From Tanytarsus gracilentus (Eukaryota; Arthropoda; Insecta; Diptera; Chironomidae), in contig JAXRKN010000032.1 in NCBI GenBank assembly GCA_038502055.1, positions 2,108,001 through 2,172,000 on the forward strand: a DNA stretch of 64,000 nt, given 5' to 3'. Below, one piece after another: positions 61,031-64,000 of this stretch (position 1 is the stretch's first letter; each line of letters starts with the position of its first letter). The position numbers and the translations under genes were made by a program. The notes beneath the pieces were generated by a model that ran no database searches, was not told the origin of the DNA, and worked only from the letters and a program-made list of their open reading frames with translations.

Positions 61031-63711
61031 TTATCTTTGTATGGTTATCGACGAAAAAACAAATATGAGAGGAAATATTAAAAAATATAAACTAATTTGA
61101 TTCGTATTTGCATGTTGAATGGCAGCTGGATGCTCACCTGAAAAGATAAAATATGAAAAAATTATAAATTGAGTTTCAAACTAAGTTTTTAGTCTTTTAA
61201 GATTTGTTTGACATCTTTTCTTAGAAATTGAAAGTTAAAAAGTTTTTTTCTGAGAAGCAAATATCTCAAAAAGTTTCTCAAAACTTAATTTAAAATTCTG
61301 CTTCGTAGAAAAAATTTTGTTCGACTTGAAAATGTCAAATTTTAAGATATAATTTTTAAAAGTCAGCAATGATTTTCTTCCTCATTCCAAATCCATCACA
61401 AAATTTAATTGAACAAGGAGACAAAAGAGAAAGTTTGAACAAAAACAACAAAATTAGACAATGCTTAATTATCTTCTTATCAAGGCATGGAAATTGTGCG
61501 TGAAAGCAAACAAATTAAATTACCAGCGAAATGTATTTTAATTAGCTCTAATTCATAAAAGGAAATTCCGTAAAAATATTCACTTTTCAATGCTTAATTA
61601 AATTAAAATTAATTACCATTAAGGATGTGAACAGTGATGTTGGAGAATTTCGCATTTGAAGGCTCGCATGTGTACACACCACTGTCTTTTGATTTAGCGC
61701 GTTGAATTAGTAGATATGATGTTGTGATGTCGCTTTTCTCGGTAATTACGGAAATTCCTCCTCGACTGCTATCGTAGCTCACCTCCTGCATGTAAAATGA
61801 AAGTCATTAAAACTGCTTTTAACTCAATTTTACGGCTAAATTCACCTCGCCTTTGTGTGTCCACACAATATTGGCTGGCGGATCGGGCGATTGCTTCACG
61901 ATGCATGTCAGGTTGATTGTTGAACCGTATTCTGCGAAAATGAATATTCATTATTTACATGCAGAATCAACTGCATCACTAACCAAGGGGTAGAAACGCG
62001 AATTACTTTAAAACATTTTAAAGTCAGTTTTCACCCCTGGATTAGTTCACTTTTCAGGTCATACATACCGATGAACATTTCAGGACTACCCATTATAATC
62101 GTTATCGGCTCTGCTTGCACAACATAAAGTCGCATTTTCGAGTCAGATGCGAATGAATTTTGATCGAGGGAGTGAGATGGAAAGAAGGAAGGAAAATTTT
62201 AGTCATTAAGCTCTCATTCTCATCCCTTTAGCGGGAATTTCTCATCCTAAAGTTTTAATTAAATAGACGGACGATAAACTCAGATGCTATGCTTACCTAC
62301 AACGAAGAGAGACATGGTTATGCTGATGGGCGGTACACTGCCCACTTGTGCTTCATAGACACCGCTGTCCTCCTTCTTCGTATACAAAATCTAATGTGAG
62401 AGAGTGTATACAAAACATGAAAACTTTTAGGTCGAAGTGTATACGAGAATGAAATTTAATAAGTGGAGAGATTGGTATCAAGAGAATTCTCGGGCATGTT
62501 TTATGCACTGATGCTGCTGGTGCCGTCGTAGATATTGTCGACAATGATGGAAAGTTTGTCAAAAATTTAACATCAATCTGAGAGGCAAATTAAATTCATC
62601 TCACACCTCACCATCACTCCCATGGGCGTATTTTTTACTTGCCACTTGACTTCTCGACTCATTTTATCATCATCATCATCTGCAAATATTTTCTTATAAT
62701 TTCCGCACTTTTCTCTGCCGCTTGCCAAACTCAATTAAAATTTAATTACAGCACCAGTAATCAGTGTGTGTTGTCATGGCGCAAATCTCGACATAATTGG
62801 AGATTTAATTTAATTTTGCTGTTACCATAACGGAATACGATGTGAATTAATTTTTTTTGCAATAGTCTGAACCTCATTTTTTTATAATTAGGTATTAATT
62901 TTTTTGACCTGAAACATTATTTTAATTCGATGGATCAAAGTTCCGAAAATCAACGAACAAATACACAAAAAATCCTTTAATGGTCAAATAATCCCATTTC
63001 TCCTCACTCGTAAAGCTCGGATTAATTTTCTCCCTGCATGACAGCCATTATTTAATGCGGAACTTGTTTGTGTGCTTTTTTGCTATCATAACCACAAATA
63101 AAGTTCAATGTGTGAAACTTTTTCTCTCTCCAGCTCAATCTCTCGACACTCATGTGTGTGCTGCGGCTAAGCTTAATTGTTCACTAGACGGTAATTAACA
63201 TATTTCGGCATAAAAATAACCGACTTGACTTTTAATTACCTTTAAGGACCATTCATGTGTATGGGAGTTGTATAAACTTTGAAAGCGATTATCTGGCGTA
63301 AAGGTTCTCGTACCTAGCGTCAGCAAATGAAGATCACGATGTCTTATAAATGATACCTGTGGGTGTGTGTGTGCCAATAAGAATGAGAACAAATTATTGT
63401 TGATTAAAAAAACTTTTTCTTATCATGCTTTTTTCTGCTTACCGTCCTATTTCCCAAATTGCGAACACGACACTTCAAGTATGCCGAGCCTCCGACAAGA
63501 ACTGTAACATTCTTCGACACGGAAACATCAAAATAGGGTCCTCTATCTAATGGATTTTGTGAAAGCTCCTCGCTACCGATATCAAAGCCATTATCGCCAT
63601 CAAAGTTAGCATGATATCTTTCGAGATCATTTGACGATGATGGTGTGACGGAGGTGCGTGTGACAGAATTAAATTGATTTCCGCCTTCTGTACTAGATGT
63701 CGATGTAATTT
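61031..63711 (-). CDS. Dpr-family Ig protein with altered Ig1 core, partial at 5' end
   Basis: Second tandem Dpr gene. Exons: 63443-63711, 63240-63356, 62297-62390, 62069-62110, 61846-61931, 61617-61785, 61031-61137, in frame throughout. Residues before Ig1 are Ser/Thr/Asn/Asp-rich, as in Dpr stalks. Ig1 has VGGSAYLKC and the Dpr hallmark IRHRDLHLLTLG...HTHEW. However, the strand-C Trp is Phe (VSFIRH) and the second Cys is Ala (DSGVYEAQ). Ig2 is normal: GSTINLTC, IVWTHKGE, RGGISVITEKSDIT, DSGVYTCEPSNA. The ending LNGEHPAAIQ plus a hydrophobic tail (LYFLIFPLIFVF) is classic Dpr. The 63711 acceptor is phase 2, so at least one upstream exon with the signal peptide lies to the right, probably outside the window. 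Confidence 0.88.
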
Positions 63712-64000
63712 CTGTAGAAAATGAGAAGAGAGTTGTGAGAACATTTTCGCTTTATTAAATAATTTTTTTCTCAAATCCCAATTCACTTATCGACCCTCAA
63801 ATACTGTCAGTGTCAACGCAATAAATTTCAATCAGCAAACAGTGAAAGTCTCGTAAGAAAATAATGTTTAAGGTTTTAAACTTTGCATATTTATTTCACT
63901 TTTTATGTTGCAATAATTTTTCTGACTTTTTGTTACATAAAGAGATAAATAAATTTATGGAGTGATGATTTGTTGCCATTCAATCGTTCCCAGCACACGC
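63712..64000. other. Upstream intron of the right Dpr gene, at window edge
   Basis: AT-rich sequence preceding the first recognised exon. The ORF at 63547-63786 runs through the exon in a wrong frame, so no signal-peptide exon is recognised here. Confidence 0.5.

Noticed and set aside
1..64000. tRNA, rRNA or other structured RNA genes
   Set aside because: I saw no cloverleaf with A and B boxes and no known snRNA or snoRNA sequence, but reading by eye could miss them.

Overview
This is an AT-rich animal nuclear sequence from an insect, most likely a nematoceran dipteran. It has GT-AG introns, many only 50-70 bp long, and AATAAA poly(A) signals. The gene content is insect-typical: an arthropod Ir93a-type ionotropic receptor, two Dpr immunoglobulin genes and a tay bridge/AUTS2 orthologue. 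A chironomid-type midge is a reasonable guess from the compact introns and AT content, but the species cannot be fixed by reading.

Layout. (1) 1-2528 holds no gene I can support. (2) 2529-15412 is gene-dense, with nine genes in 13 kb: theta-class GST (+), RFC5/RfC3 (+), CDK11/PITSLRE (-), SOSS-C (+), METTL5 (+, only 2 nt after the SOSS-C stop), MYCBP (+), C1D (-), UFSP2 (+), NHP2 (+), and then Ir93a (-). Several neighbours share promoters or overlap at their 3' ends. (3) 17865-45536 is one gene on the minus strand, the AUTS2/tay orthologue. I could join 14 coding exons in frame (1431 aa) across three introns of 6-7 kb. The 7.4 kb intron carries a complete non-autonomous hAT-like element with a perfect 8-bp target duplication. 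(4) 47316-49607 is ScpX (thiolase plus SCP2 domain), head-to-head with tay. (5) 49.6-55 kb and 56.7-61 kb are gene-free as far as I can see. (6) 55038-56677 and 61031-63711 are two tandem minus-strand Dpr-family cell-surface Ig genes. Both lack their first (signal-peptide) exon here, and the second runs off the right edge.

Functional themes. The dense block is mostly housekeeping: replication clamp loading, DNA repair (SOSS-C, C1D), rRNA and snoRNP biology (METTL5, NHP2, C1D), UFM1 processing and transcription/splicing kinase activity. The right half is neuronal or developmental (AUTS2/tay, Dpr). Ir93a is a chemo-, thermo- or hygrosensory co-receptor in flies.

The most unusual observations are these. 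The promoter and first 16 codons of CDK11 and C1D are near-duplicates. SOSS-C and METTL5 appear to be dicistronic. The Ir93a model lacks an amino-terminal domain. One Dpr Ig domain has lost both its core Trp and its second Cys. The hAT-like element is built of CACCGGTG/GGTGATCACC palindromes. I found no clearly new multi-gene system. All exon joins below were made by eye from splice sites, reading frame and remembered family sequences; no alignment or transcript data were available.
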